A stretch of 64,000 nt of DNA from Spirosoma sp. KUDC1026 (GCF_013375035.1 NZ_CP056032.1:2760001-2824000), one strand, 5' to 3'; positions 9,488 through 17,956 are shown, counted from the first letter of the stretch. Made by a program: numbers and translations. Notes: generated by a model not told the origin, from the letters alone.

Positions 9488-9525
9488 AGCAGAAAACGGG
9501 AAGAAGTTTCCCGTTTTCTGCTTTA
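9485..9525 (+). terminator. Strong hairpin between the Uma2 gene and uxaC
   Basis: Perfect 16-bp inverted repeat (arm TAAAGCAGAAAACGGG, complement at 9510-9525) with a 9-base loop that can pair two bases further. The left arm begins inside the stop codon of the Uma2 gene and the right arm ends 6 bases before the uxaC ATG. It looks like a factor-independent terminator, though the 3' T-run is short (CTTTA). Its position would also bury any ribosome-binding region of uxaC. Confidence 0.65.
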
Positions 9526-9531
9526 TAGGGT

Positions 9532-10965
9532 ATGAACAATCTCACTACGGCTCCCGCTTTCCTTTCGGAAGATTTTCTGCTCCAGACGGAAACCGCCCGG
9601 CGACTCTACCACGACTACGCCCGATCGATGCCCATCATGGATTACCACTGCCACCTGCCGCCCGATCAGATTGCCGCTAACAAGCAGTTTGAAAATATGA
9701 CGCAGCTCTGGTTGTACGGCGACCATTATAAGTGGCGGGCCATGCGCACGAACGGAGTCGATGAGCAGTATTGCACTGGTAGCGCATCGGACTGGCAGAA
9801 GTTTGAGAAATGGGCCGAAACGGTGCCGTATACGCTACGTAATCCGCTGTATCACTGGACGCATCTGGAACTACGTAACCCCTTTGGCGTAAATGATGTG
9901 CTGAACCCCGAAACGGCCCGATCGATTTACGATAGCTGTAACGAACAACTGCCTCAGTTTACGGCCCAGCGTCTGCTGAAACATTTCGATGTGCGGGTCG
10001 TCTGTACAACGGACGACCCAACCGACTCGTTGGAACATCACCGGACCATTGCCAGTCAGCCGTTTGGCGTCCGGATTTTACCCACGTTCCGCCCCGACAA
10101 AGCGATGGCGGTTGAAGACCCGGTAGCGTTCCGGGCGTACGTTCAGAAGCTGGGCGAGGTGACCAATCATGACATCCGGACGCTGGACGGTTTCCTGACG
10201 GCGCTCAAATCCCGGCACGACTACTTTGCCGAAATGGGTTGCCGCCTGTCGGATCATGGCCTGGAAACGCTGTACGCCGAACCGTACCAGGAAAACGAGA
10301 TCAAGATTATCTTTAATAATCTACTTCCCAACTGGCAGCAGGGACTCGACGTGATCAGCCCACTGGACGAGCGTAAATTCAAATCGTTCATGCTCCAGCA
10401 GTTTGCCGAGTGGGACCACGAAAAAGGCTGGACGCAGCAGTTTCACCTGGGGGCGTTACGTAACAACAATCGACGTCGGCTACGCGAGCTGGGAGCCGAT
10501 ACCGGCTGGGACAGCATTGGTGATTTCCCGCAGGCGGTGGCGCTGTCGCGTTTTCTGGGTGGGCTGGACGATCAGAACAAACTGACCAAAACGATCTTAT
10601 ATAACCTGAATCCAGCCGATAATGAAGTGATCGCGACGATGATCGGTAACTTCAACGACGGGTCGGTTCGGGGAAAAATTCAGTTCGGTTCAGGTTGGTG
10701 GTTCCTGGATCAGAAAGACGGCATGGAGAAGCAGATCAATGCGCTATCGAACATGGGCCTGATCAGTACATTTGTCGGTATGCTGACCGACTCCCGGAGT
10801 TTCGTATCGTACAGCCGCCACGAGTATTTCCGGCGGATTCTCTGCAATCTGTTCGGAAACGATATTGAAAATGGCGAACTGCCGAATGACGTGGATTGGG
10901 TAGGGCAGATCATTCAGGACATCTGCTACCGTAACGCCGAGCGCTATTTCGGCTTCGACCAATAG
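9532..10965 (+). CDS. uxaC: Glucuronate/galacturonate isomerase
   Basis: First enzyme of hexuronate catabolism, converting D-glucuronate to D-fructuronate and D-galacturonate to D-tagaturonate. The 477 residues match the family (E. coli about 470). The amidohydrolase-fold metal motif is seen as MDYHCHLPPDQIA near residue 36, and RFLGGLDDQNKLTKTI, SGWWFLDQKDGM and the C-terminal SRHEYFRRILCN are typical. The ATG lies only 6 bases after a strong hairpin, so it must be either read from a transcript starting close by or controlled through that structure. A hydrolase gene follows 5 bp downstream. Confidence 0.94.
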   Translation: MNNLTTAPAFLSEDFLLQTETARRLYHDYARSMPIMDYHCHLPPDQIAANKQFENMTQLWLYGDHYKWRAMRTNGVDEQYCTGSASDWQKFEKWAETVPYTLRNPLYHWTHLELRNPFGVNDVLNPETARSIYDSCNEQLPQFTAQRLLKHFDVRVVCTTDDPTDSLEHHRTIASQPFGVRILPTFRPDKAMAVEDPVAFRAYVQKLGEVTNHDIRTLDGFLTALKSRHDYFAEMGCRLSDHGLETLYAEPYQENEIKIIFNNLLPNWQQGLDVISPLDERKFKSFMLQQFAEWDHEKGWTQQFHLGALRNNNRRRLRELGADTGWDSIGDFPQAVALSRFLGGLDDQNKLTKTILYNLNPADNEVIATMIGNFNDGSVRGKIQFGSGWWFLDQKDGMEKQINALSNMGLISTFVGMLTDSRSFVSYSRHEYFRRILCNLFGNDIENGELPNDVDWVGQIIQDICYRNAERYFGFDQ

Positions 10966-10970
10966 TGGCC

Positions 10971-11840
10971 ATGACACATACGTTTGTTGAAACAAATGGC
11001 GTGCGACTGCATGTCGTTCAGGCGGGTCCGGAAACGGGTCCGCTTGTTGTTTTACTGCATGGTTTCCCGGAGTTCTGGTACGGCTGGAAAGCTCAGATTG
11101 ATACGCTCGCCGAAGCGGGTTTCTGGGTCTGGGCACCCGATCAGCGGGGCTACAACCTGAGCGATAAACCACGTAACGTAGCCGATTACGCGCTTGATAC
11201 GTTGGTTAGCGACGTCATTGGCTTGATCGACGCGGCTGATCGGCAGAAAGCTGTTGTTGTTGGACACGATTGGGGAGCCGCCGTTGCCTGGTGGACAGCG
11301 GTCTCGTATCCCGAACGGGTCGACCGGCTGGTTGCGCTGAACGTACCGCATCCCGTTGTCATGCAGCGCTTTGCCCGGCGCGATCCGGGTCAGCTACGAC
11401 GTAGCTGGTATATTGGCTTTTTTCAGGTGCCGTGGTTGCCCGAAAAACTATTGAGCTGGCAAAAAGGCAGATTACTGGCACGAGTGTTACGCAGCAGTAG
11501 CGAACCCGGTACATTCTCCGACGCTGATCTGGAACACTATCAGACAGCCTGGAATCAGCCGGGAGCTGTTCGCAGCATGATCAATTGGTACCGGGCTGCC
11601 ATACGGGACCCTACATCTCGACGGTCGTCCATTCGGGTAACCGTCCCGACACTATTGATTTGGGGGGTTATGGATCAATTCCTGAAACGCGACATGGCGC
11701 AGGCCAGCATTGACCTGTGCGACGACGGCCGCGTCGTCTTCCTACCCACAACCCACTGGGTGCAGCACGAACAGCCGGAGCGGGTAGGAGAACTAATAAA
11801 GGAGGAAGGAGGAGAGGAGAAAGGAACGAGTAGTTGCTGA
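10971..11840 (+). CDS. Alpha/beta hydrolase, epoxide-hydrolase-like
   Basis: Cytoplasmic alpha/beta-hydrolase of about 289 residues. Motifs are HGFPEFWYGW (oxyanion HGFP, near residue 26), PDQRGYNLSD, and the nucleophile elbow GHDWGAA with Asp, as in soluble epoxide hydrolases and haloalkane dehalogenases; the acid is likely in IWGVMDQFL and the base in TTHWVQHEQP. ATG 10971 is preferred to the GTG at 10965 that overlaps the uxaC stop. The last 12 or so residues (Glu/Gly/Lys-rich) are encoded by the left arm of a terminator hairpin. It is presumably cotranscribed with uxaC, but no role in hexuronate use is evident. Confidence 0.8.
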   Translation: MTHTFVETNGVRLHVVQAGPETGPLVVLLHGFPEFWYGWKAQIDTLAEAGFWVWAPDQRGYNLSDKPRNVADYALDTLVSDVIGLIDAADRQKAVVVGHDWGAAVAWWTAVSYPERVDRLVALNVPHPVVMQRFARRDPGQLRRSWYIGFFQVPWLPEKLLSWQKGRLLARVLRSSSEPGTFSDADLEHYQTAWNQPGAVRSMINWYRAAIRDPTSRRSSIRVTVPTLLIWGVMDQFLKRDMAQASIDLCDDGRVVFLPTTHWVQHEQPERVGELIKEEGGEEKGTSSC

Positions 11841-11870
11841 CGCATTAATTTTCCTTGTTCCTTTCTCCTC
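11814..11870 (+). terminator. Hairpin between convergent hydrolase and amidohydrolase genes
   Basis: Perfect 14-bp inverted repeat (arm GAGGAGAAAGGAAC at 11814-11827, complement at 11857-11870) with a 29-base loop that contains the hydrolase stop codon. A T-rich run (CTCTTTTTATT) follows on the plus strand. The amidohydrolase gene converges from the other side and ends at 11879. Confidence 0.55.
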
Positions 11871-11878
11871 TACTCTTT

Positions 11879-13156
11879 TTATTCCTTATACACCTTCCCA
11901 TCTTTCATCACGAACCGTACCGTTTGCAGGGTTTTGATGTTTTTGATGGGGTTTTCGTCGACGGCAATCATGTCGGCGAATTTGCCGGTTTCGATCGAGC
12001 CGATCTGCGTATCCATTTTCAGCAGTTTAGCGTTGGTAAGCATAGCGGCTTTTATCGCTTCGACGGGCGGCATACCTGCTTCGACCATGTATTCGAACTC
12101 CTTGGCGTTGTAGCCGTGCACAAACACGCCGGCGTCGGTGCCAAAAGCGATGTTAACACCAGCCTTGTAAGCCTTACCAAATGTCGCCTGAATCTTGGGG
12201 CCGACTGCCAGCGCTTTGGGGGTCACCAGCGCCGTGTAATAGCCAAACATTTTTGCAGAGTCGGCAACGGTCTTACCAGCAATGATCGTTGGAACGTAAT
12301 ACGTGCCGTGCTTTTTGAACAGCGAAATGGTTTCGTCGTCCATGTACGTACCGTGTTCAATGGTTTGCACACCCGCGCGAATGGCCCGTTTCATACCTTC
12401 AGCGCCGTGGGCGTGGGCCGCTACCGCAAAGCCGTAGTCATTGGCCGCATCGACAATGGCTTTGGCTTCCTCCTCCGTAAACTGCGGGCCCGATCCGTCC
12501 TTGGCGTTACTCAATACTCCGCCCGTTGCGGTGATCTTAATCAGGTCGGCCCCGTCTTTGTAGCGCTGCCGAACGGCTTTCCGGGCATCATCGGGGCCGT
12601 TGATAACGCCTTCTTCCGGGCCCGGATCGCCCATCAGGTCTTTCCGGTAACCGTTCGTAGGATCGGCATGACCGCCTGTCGTCGCTATCGATTTGCCGAC
12701 TGTCAGGATACGCGGTCCATCGACCAGCCCACGATTAACCGCGTTACGTAGTGCTACGTTAACCCCGCTGCCACCCAGATCCCGGACTGTTGTAAAACCT
12801 GCCAACAGCGTTGTTTTGGCGTTTTTTGCGGCCTGAAACGCTACGTCGGGCGTATTCAGGGTAAAGCGATCAATCAGGCCACCACGCCGGGTTTCGGTTT
12901 CGAGGTGAACGTGCATGTCGATCAGACCGGGCAGTACGGTTTTGTTTTTCAGGTCAACGACCCGATCCTGACCCGATGCCGCCGTGTAGCCTTTCTGAAT
13001 GCCGGTAATCTTGTTGCCTTCAACCACAACGGTCATCTGGGGCTGGACATCGTTGCCGGTTCCCGTAAACAGGTTACCGCAGTGAAGAAGTGTGCGTTGC
13101 GCAAAAAGGGGACAGGTAAGCAAGGCGAGCCCCGCCAGCAGGTAAATTTTTTTCAC
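11879..13156 (-). CDS. Secreted amidohydrolase (imidazolonepropionase/prolidase-like)
   Basis: Metal-dependent amidohydrolase, exported by a signal peptide (KKIYLLAGLALLTCPLFAQ). The metal ligands are visible in order: HVH in LIDMHVHLE, Lys in KITATGG (the carboxylated lysine), AHAHG, IEHGTYMD and Asp in GTDAGVF. This arrangement fits the imidazolonepropionase-like/Xaa-Pro dipeptidase amidohydrolase group found in many Bacteroidota; the substrate is probably a peptide or a cyclic amide but cannot be told. Start is set at GTG 13156, directly before the signal peptide. An upstream in-frame start would lie inside the terminator hairpin at 13183-13207 and is rejected. Confidence 0.8.
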   Translation of the reverse strand: MKKIYLLAGLALLTCPLFAQRTLLHCGNLFTGTGNDVQPQMTVVVEGNKITGIQKGYTAASGQDRVVDLKNKTVLPGLIDMHVHLETETRRGGLIDRFTLNTPDVAFQAAKNAKTTLLAGFTTVRDLGGSGVNVALRNAVNRGLVDGPRILTVGKSIATTGGHADPTNGYRKDLMGDPGPEEGVINGPDDARKAVRQRYKDGADLIKITATGGVLSNAKDGSGPQFTEEEAKAIVDAANDYGFAVAAHAHGAEGMKRAIRAGVQTIEHGTYMDDETISLFKKHGTYYVPTIIAGKTVADSAKMFGYYTALVTPKALAVGPKIQATFGKAYKAGVNIAFGTDAGVFVHGYNAKEFEYMVEAGMPPVEAIKAAMLTNAKLLKMDTQIGSIETGKFADMIAVDENPIKNIKTLQTVRFVMKDGKVYKE

Positions 13157-13182
13157 GAATACTGAGTTGGTTAGGTACAAAA

Positions 13183-13207
13183 AGGCCGCAACATCTTGTT
13201 GCGGCCT
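13183..13207 (-). terminator. Terminator of the DUF4920 gene
   Basis: Perfect 10-bp stem AGGCCGCAAC / GTTGCGGCCT with a 5-base loop, followed on the minus strand by TTTTTG. It lies after the DUF4920 stop (13249) and before the amidohydrolase start, so the two minus-strand genes are probably separate units. Confidence 0.8.
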
Positions 13208-13248
13208 CAAAATACACCAGTAAGCGCTTTTTAGGTAATTCTGCCTGG

Positions 13249-13704
13249 TTATTTCTTTACGATCACCCCGTCGGCCATGAACGTAATCGCTTTTTCGGGT
13301 TCGGTGATTTTCTCGATTTCTTCTTTAGACTTCCCGCCATCCTCAGCGTAGTGACGCAGTTTAGCAACAGAGGTCGTGGTTGTTTCAGCAACGCCTTCAA
13401 CGACAACGGTTTTTCCTTCGATGTCTTTTGGAACGAAGAAGGCGTAGTCTTTGAACATAACACGCATCGTTTGTCCGTCGCCCGTGTTGACTTTCATCCA
13501 GCAACCTTTCATTTTGCAGACGGATTCAACCGTACCTTCAACTTTGACGGGCATAGTTGTTTTGTTACCCATCTTCGTGGCTAGTTCGGTGGCTGGAATC
13601 GCACCTTTCTCGTCGATTTTTTTGCCGTGAAATGAAGCGTCAGTCTGGGCGAAGGCTCCATACGAAAGACAGAATGCAATGGCTAATGCAACTAATTTTT
13701 TCAT
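13249..13704 (-). CDS. DUF4920 domain protein, exported
   Basis: A 151-residue protein with an N-terminal signal peptide (MKKLVALAIAFCLSYGAFAQ) followed by a DUF4920 domain. The conserved core CKMKGCWMKV has two cysteines that could bind a metal or form a disulfide, and MRVMFKDYAFFVPKDIEGK is typical of this family. The fold resembles an OB-like domain and the function is not known. It is divergent from the M13 peptidase (93-bp gap) and followed by its own terminator. The start is the ATG in front of the signal peptide rather than one six codons upstream. Confidence 0.75.
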   Translation of the reverse strand: MKKLVALAIAFCLSYGAFAQTDASFHGKKIDEKGAIPATELATKMGNKTTMPVKVEGTVESVCKMKGCWMKVNTGDGQTMRVMFKDYAFFVPKDIEGKTVVVEGVAETTTTSVAKLRHYAEDGGKSKEEIEKITEPEKAITFMADGVIVKK

Positions 13705-13797
13705 CGGAATAAATATGAACAAGGTTATGATCAGTACGTTCGACTTAGCTTTTCATTGTCTTCCATAGACAGCAATTCTACGGAAAGAATAAAACAA

Positions 13798-15858
13798 ATG
13801 TATGCATTTCAGGACATTACGAGAGGCCTAGTGAACCTGTTTTTAGTGACTGGTGCCTTGTTACTGCTGCCTTTTTCCTGTCGTCACAAAGCAGAAGAAC
13901 CTACCCGGACTGAGTTTTTTGACCGATCGGGTATGGACACGACGATCGCTCCCGGCGACGATTTTTTCGCTTATGCCAACGGCAACTGGCTAAAAGCGAC
14001 AAAAATTCCGGATGATCAGGTCGGCTGGGGCTCGTTCAATACGCTTTACGAGGAGAATCTGCAGCGGACAAAAACTATTCTCGACGAAGCGGCAAAGGCT
14101 GATCCGAAGCCGGGTAGTTCAGCGCAGAAACTGGGCGATTTTTACCTGAGTGGACTGGACACAAATCGCATCAACGCATTGGGGTACACCCCGCTCGAAG
14201 GAGAATTAATCGCCATCCGGGCGCTGACGGATTATAAAAGCGTACTGACTTACCTGACAACGACTGACGTTGATCCTGGAGGGAAACTGCTTGGTTTTCG
14301 CGTGGCGGCTGACGACCGACAGAACACAATCAATCGAATCAACTTCGTGCAGGCTGGCCTATCGTTACCAGAGCGAAGCTATTATACCCGTCAGGATTCC
14401 GCGACGAGAGCCGTCCGGAAGGCTTTTGTTCACTACGTTGCTACCCTCTTTCGACTGACGGGCGTCGATGCACGATCGGCGCAAACGAAAGCCGACGCGA
14501 TACTGGCGTTTGAGATGAAGCTGGCTGGTTCCCACAAACCACCCGCCGAATTAGGAGATCCGGTGGCAAACTACCACAGGCTGGCCGTTGCTGATCTGAG
14601 CCAGCAGATGCCAAATCTGGCCTGGCGGGAATTGCTGGATAACCTGGGATTGAATCGAGTTGATACGGTGCTCATGGCTCAGCCCGCTTACTATAAAACG
14701 CTGAATGAGCTACTGCCACTGGTATCGGTCGACGATCTGAAAGATTACCTGACATTTACGCTCCTCGACGATAAGGCAAATCTGCTGAGCCAACCTTTCC
14801 AGTCGGCCAGATTCGCGTTCAGAGATAAGATGCTGTACGGGCAGAAACAGCAGACAGTACGCTGGAAACGAGTTGCTGTGGTGATTGATCAACACATGGG
14901 GGATGTACTGGGCAGGCGCTGGGTCGCACGTTACTTCCCGCCAGCGGCCAAAACGCGCCTGGCAGCTCTGGTCGACAATCTACAACGTGTGTACCGCGAA
15001 CGAATTGAACAGCTCGACTGGATGACGCCGAAAACGAAGCGCGTGGCATTGATTAAACTGGAAAACCTGGTCAAACGAATTGGTTACCCCACTCATTGGG
15101 ATGACTACGGAAACGTCGTAATTAAGCAAGGCGATTTCTTTGGGAACGCCCAGCGACTTGGTATTTACCAGACAGCTAAAAAACTGGCGAAAGTTGACCG
15201 GCCTGTTGACCCGGAAGACTGGCTGATGACACCCATAACGGTGAATGCATACGCAAATCCGGCGGATAATGAAATCGTATTTCCCGCCGGGATTCTCCAG
15301 TTTCCCTTCTTCGACAAGGATGCCGACGACGCTATAAATTATGGAGCGATTGGTATGGTCATCGGTCACGAAATGACGCACCTCTTCGACAATCAGGGCC
15401 GGCAGTATGATCAACTCGGCCAACTTCGTGACTGGTGGACGAAGTCAGACGCTGCTTTATTTACCAAAAAGACGGACGCGCTGGTGAACCAGTTTTCTAA
15501 ATACACTATCGCTGGTCAGTACGTCGATGGTCGACTCACGCTAAGCGAAAATCTGGCCGATCTGGGTGGCGTTACGCTGGCTTACCAGGCGTTTAAAGAA
15601 ACAAAACAGGGGCGGGGGAACACGAAGATCAACGGCTTTTCGCCCGATCAGCGCTTCTTTCTAGGGTTTGCGCAAATCTGGCGGTTCAAGTTCAGTGCCG
15701 AAGCCGAGCGGCTGAGTCTGGTTACGAATCCTCATGCCCCCGTCAGGTTCCGCGTTAATGGTACGTTGACAAATTTCTCGCCGTTTTATCAGGCCTTCGG
15801 GGTGAAGCGAGGGGAGCGATTGTATAAGGCGGACGGGGAGCGGGTGGTGGTTTGGTGA
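13798..15858 (+). CDS. M13 (neprilysin-like) zinc metallopeptidase, lipoprotein
   Basis: Zinc endopeptidase expected in the periplasm or outer membrane, cutting oligopeptides. The zinc site is HEMTH (His524, Glu525, His528) with the third ligand Glu584 in ENLADLGG, and Asp588 stabilises the first His; NAYANP supplies substrate binding. The C-terminus ends in VVVW, a variant of the family's terminal tryptophan. The N-terminus from ATG 13798 reads as a lipoprotein signal ending LLLLPFSC, so Cys is the likely lipidation site; the upstream TTG at 13756 would spoil this and is not used. Length (686 residues) is normal for M13. Confidence 0.92.
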   Translation: MYAFQDITRGLVNLFLVTGALLLLPFSCRHKAEEPTRTEFFDRSGMDTTIAPGDDFFAYANGNWLKATKIPDDQVGWGSFNTLYEENLQRTKTILDEAAKADPKPGSSAQKLGDFYLSGLDTNRINALGYTPLEGELIAIRALTDYKSVLTYLTTTDVDPGGKLLGFRVAADDRQNTINRINFVQAGLSLPERSYYTRQDSATRAVRKAFVHYVATLFRLTGVDARSAQTKADAILAFEMKLAGSHKPPAELGDPVANYHRLAVADLSQQMPNLAWRELLDNLGLNRVDTVLMAQPAYYKTLNELLPLVSVDDLKDYLTFTLLDDKANLLSQPFQSARFAFRDKMLYGQKQQTVRWKRVAVVIDQHMGDVLGRRWVARYFPPAAKTRLAALVDNLQRVYRERIEQLDWMTPKTKRVALIKLENLVKRIGYPTHWDDYGNVVIKQGDFFGNAQRLGIYQTAKKLAKVDRPVDPEDWLMTPITVNAYANPADNEIVFPAGILQFPFFDKDADDAINYGAIGMVIGHEMTHLFDNQGRQYDQLGQLRDWWTKSDAALFTKKTDALVNQFSKYTIAGQYVDGRLTLSENLADLGGVTLAYQAFKETKQGRGNTKINGFSPDQRFFLGFAQIWRFKFSAEAERLSLVTNPHAPVRFRVNGTLTNFSPFYQAFGVKRGERLYKADGERVVVW

Positions 15859-15868
15859 AGATCGATTG

Positions 15869-15917
15869 CCCTCACCCCAACCCCTCTCCCAAAACGGGAG
15901 AGGGGTTGGGGTGAGGG
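15869..15917. repeat. Perfect 22-bp palindrome between convergent genes
   Basis: Inverted repeat with 22-bp perfect arms (15869-15890 and 15896-15917) and a 5-base loop, built from C- and CT-rich blocks (CCCTCACCCC then AACCCCTCTCCC). This type of sequence recurs in many bacterial genomes as a dispersed intergenic palindrome. Here it separates the converging M13 and photoproduct-lyase-like genes and probably acts as a bidirectional terminator. Confidence 0.75.
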
Positions 15918-15923
15918 TATACC

Positions 15924-17045
15924 CTACGTCCAGTACAGAATCGGCGCATTCGGAAACCGCCTAGCCCACTCCGCGTAAAAGAAGGCTTTCATTTCCTTCA
16001 TCTCTTCAGGGCGGTAGACGTACTTGGTGCCGCCAAACTTATTCCGTTTCTCCGCTCGATTTGCCTCGTCCATCTCCAGCGACGTGTTAGGATACCACTG
16101 CAGAAGAATATCTTTGGAGCCGGGCGTAAAGCGATGACTGATAAATTCAACGTTCATGTCTATCGGACCAAAATCGAGTACGTTGGCAATACGGTCGAGT
16201 AGCGCTGTGTAATGCTCACGCCAGTCGGGAATAGGCATAATGGGGGCAATCACCAGGCCGATGGGGTAACCACCTCCGCCTAACTCCTTCGGCAGCGCCA
16301 GTTTACGCATAGCCTGCAACCGGGCCTCAACTGAAGCCGTCCCCCCTTCCAGCCGCCGGGCAATCTGGTCGGCATTGAGACTGAAACGGGCGCGTGTCTG
16401 GCCATTATGGGAAAGGTTCAGCAGACTGTCGACGTGATCGTATTTCGTCACGAAACGGAGTTGCCCCATCTCACGCGAACCGTAATAACGAATACACTCA
16501 GCAAGACTGCCCGTCAGGTGCTCGATGCCCAACACGTCGGTGTAACAGCTTACCTCAAATGTCGTCGGGCGACCAGCTTCGGTGCCCTGCCAGCTCTTGT
16601 TGGGCGGGTAAGTGCCTTCGTATGTGGCCGTGTGTGCCAACATATTGGGCAGATTAGCATAAGCCCGTACAACGGGTGGGCCAGCTAGACTGCCTGCCAG
16701 ATAACAATACTGACAGTGAGCCGGGCAGCCTTCCGCCAGATTCATCTGCCAGTCGGCCGAGGGGGGGATGGGTTGCAGGCGAAATGCACTGGGTGGTGCA
16801 TTGACGATGGCCAGCGTGTTTTTAGCAATACGATACGTTTCGCGCTCGTCGGCTCCACGTAACCCCGTAATCCGATTCCCTTTAGCCACTTCGATCGGCA
16901 GATTCAGCGCGGAGATACGTTCGTAAATGGCCTGACCAAAAGGCTCGTTCAGCGCGTCAGGCGTAAAGACGACACGCTTCGGCATCCAGAGACGAGGTGA
17001 TTTAACGAGGGGCTGAGCAATCGGAGCGGTTGAATCGGCTATCAT
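15924..17045 (-). CDS. Spore photoproduct lyase-like radical SAM protein
   Basis: Radical SAM enzyme resembling SplB, which repairs the thymine-dimer spore photoproduct in Bacillus and Clostridium. In its 373 residues the cluster motif is CPAHCQYC (Cys107, Cys111, Cys114), the C-x3-C-x2-C spacing of the family. Tyr113 and Tyr115 lie in CQYCYL as in the Bacillus enzyme, where these two tyrosines serve in radical transfer. A further Cys167 in SCYTDVLGIEHLTGSL matches the region of the Bacillus hydrogen-donor cysteine. So all catalytic residues I know of appear kept. Bacteroidota do not form endospores, so the substrate may be a photoproduct formed in dry DNA or something else. Confidence 0.82.
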   Translation of the reverse strand: MIADSTAPIAQPLVKSPRLWMPKRVVFTPDALNEPFGQAIYERISALNLPIEVAKGNRITGLRGADERETYRIAKNTLAIVNAPPSAFRLQPIPPSADWQMNLAEGCPAHCQYCYLAGSLAGPPVVRAYANLPNMLAHTATYEGTYPPNKSWQGTEAGRPTTFEVSCYTDVLGIEHLTGSLAECIRYYGSREMGQLRFVTKYDHVDSLLNLSHNGQTRARFSLNADQIARRLEGGTASVEARLQAMRKLALPKELGGGGYPIGLVIAPIMPIPDWREHYTALLDRIANVLDFGPIDMNVEFISHRFTPGSKDILLQWYPNTSLEMDEANRAEKRNKFGGTKYVYRPEEMKEMKAFFYAEWARRFPNAPILYWT

Positions 17046-17204
17046 AACGAGCGTGAAAACTAGGAGAAACGACTACGTATTAATAACACATTTCTCGTCT
17101 GTATGGGTCCTTGATAGGTGAATTATTTCTTCTGTTAACTAATTGAAATTCAACAATTTGTTGTTTTAATTTAACTTGATTTTGAAAATAGTAGGTAATG
17201 AAAA

Positions 17205-17233
17205 AGCCGATTATTCTTGGCGAATAACCGGCT
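17205..17233 (-). terminator. Terminator of the barrel-protein gene
   Basis: Inverted repeat AGCCGATTATTC / GAATAACCGGCT (one mismatch, 5-base loop), followed on the minus strand by TTTTTC. It sits 22 bases after the stop of the minus-strand outer-membrane protein gene. Confidence 0.7.
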
Positions 17234-17254
17234 GGAAAAAGAGTTCAGGCGAGC

Positions 17255-17947
17255 CTACTTGGCAAGTTGCACACCGCGTTTGCCAACACGTCCGAAGTAA
17301 TAGTTAACGCCAAATTTTAACCGGTCGCCTTTACCGCGACCCAACGCTGGATCGAATTTATTGTAAAAATTGCCTTCGTAGCTCACTTCTGCACCCAACC
17401 GATGCAGAATCCAGAACATAAGACCAAGTTCAAGACCAACACTCGTGTAACGAGCCTTCGTATCAGCAGAAATAGTTCTGGAATACTCTCGGCCGCTGTT
17501 GATACTAGCTCCTACAAAACTGCTGACCCGTGTCCGAAACGGGTAGTAGCGGGCAAAAATACCACCTTGCTGGGCCCGATACGAGTTACCAACCAGACGA
17601 TCAAAATCATACCGAAGTCCGGCTGCGAAACCCGGCTGGAAGAAATAGCCAGCGCGTAAATTAATGTCAGTATACACCTTCCCGCTGGTGGCACCCAGAC
17701 CAATACCGCCCCCAACGAAAAGGTTATTGGGTTGAAACCAGCTCAGTTGGTTTTCCTGCATGTAGGTGCGGGATTTCTGAATCTCGGTATTTAGTTTTTC
17801 CTCAACCTGAACCGCTTTTTCGCGCACTTCCTGGCGGGTGTTTTCGTCACGGGAGGAGCGCCGTCTGGTTGAGTCGGCATCATCCTGGGCAAAGCTGGCT
17901 ACTGACAGACATGTCAGAAACCCCATCGTAGCAAGTAAATTTTTCAT
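17255..17947 (-). CDS. Outer-membrane beta-barrel protein, unknown function
   Basis: A 230-residue exported protein: signal peptide MKNLLATMGFLTCLSVASFAQ, a charged Arg/Glu-rich, probably coiled-coil linker (residues 25-65), then alternating hydrophobic strands with aromatic ends (LFVGGGIGLGA, LRAGYFFQPGF, GIFARYYPF, VSSFVGASI, LGLMFWIL, LKFGVNYYFG). This pattern fits a small outer-membrane barrel of the OmpA-like/PorT type. No enzyme motif is seen. Its start is preceded by a 15-bp perfect inverted repeat (17957-17997) and it has its own terminator, so it is probably monocistronic. Confidence 0.65.
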   Translation of the reverse strand: MKNLLATMGFLTCLSVASFAQDDADSTRRRSSRDENTRQEVREKAVQVEEKLNTEIQKSRTYMQENQLSWFQPNNLFVGGGIGLGATSGKVYTDINLRAGYFFQPGFAAGLRYDFDRLVGNSYRAQQGGIFARYYPFRTRVSSFVGASINSGREYSRTISADTKARYTSVGLELGLMFWILHRLGAEVSYEGNFYNKFDPALGRGKGDRLKFGVNYYFGRVGKRGVQLAK

Positions 17948-17956
17948 CGTCGCTGA

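Noticed and set aside
11855..12751. Plus-strand open frame opposite the amidohydrolase
   Set aside because: The other strand has all five metal motifs of an amidohydrolase; this frame has none and is rich in Phe/Arg typical of a shadow frame.
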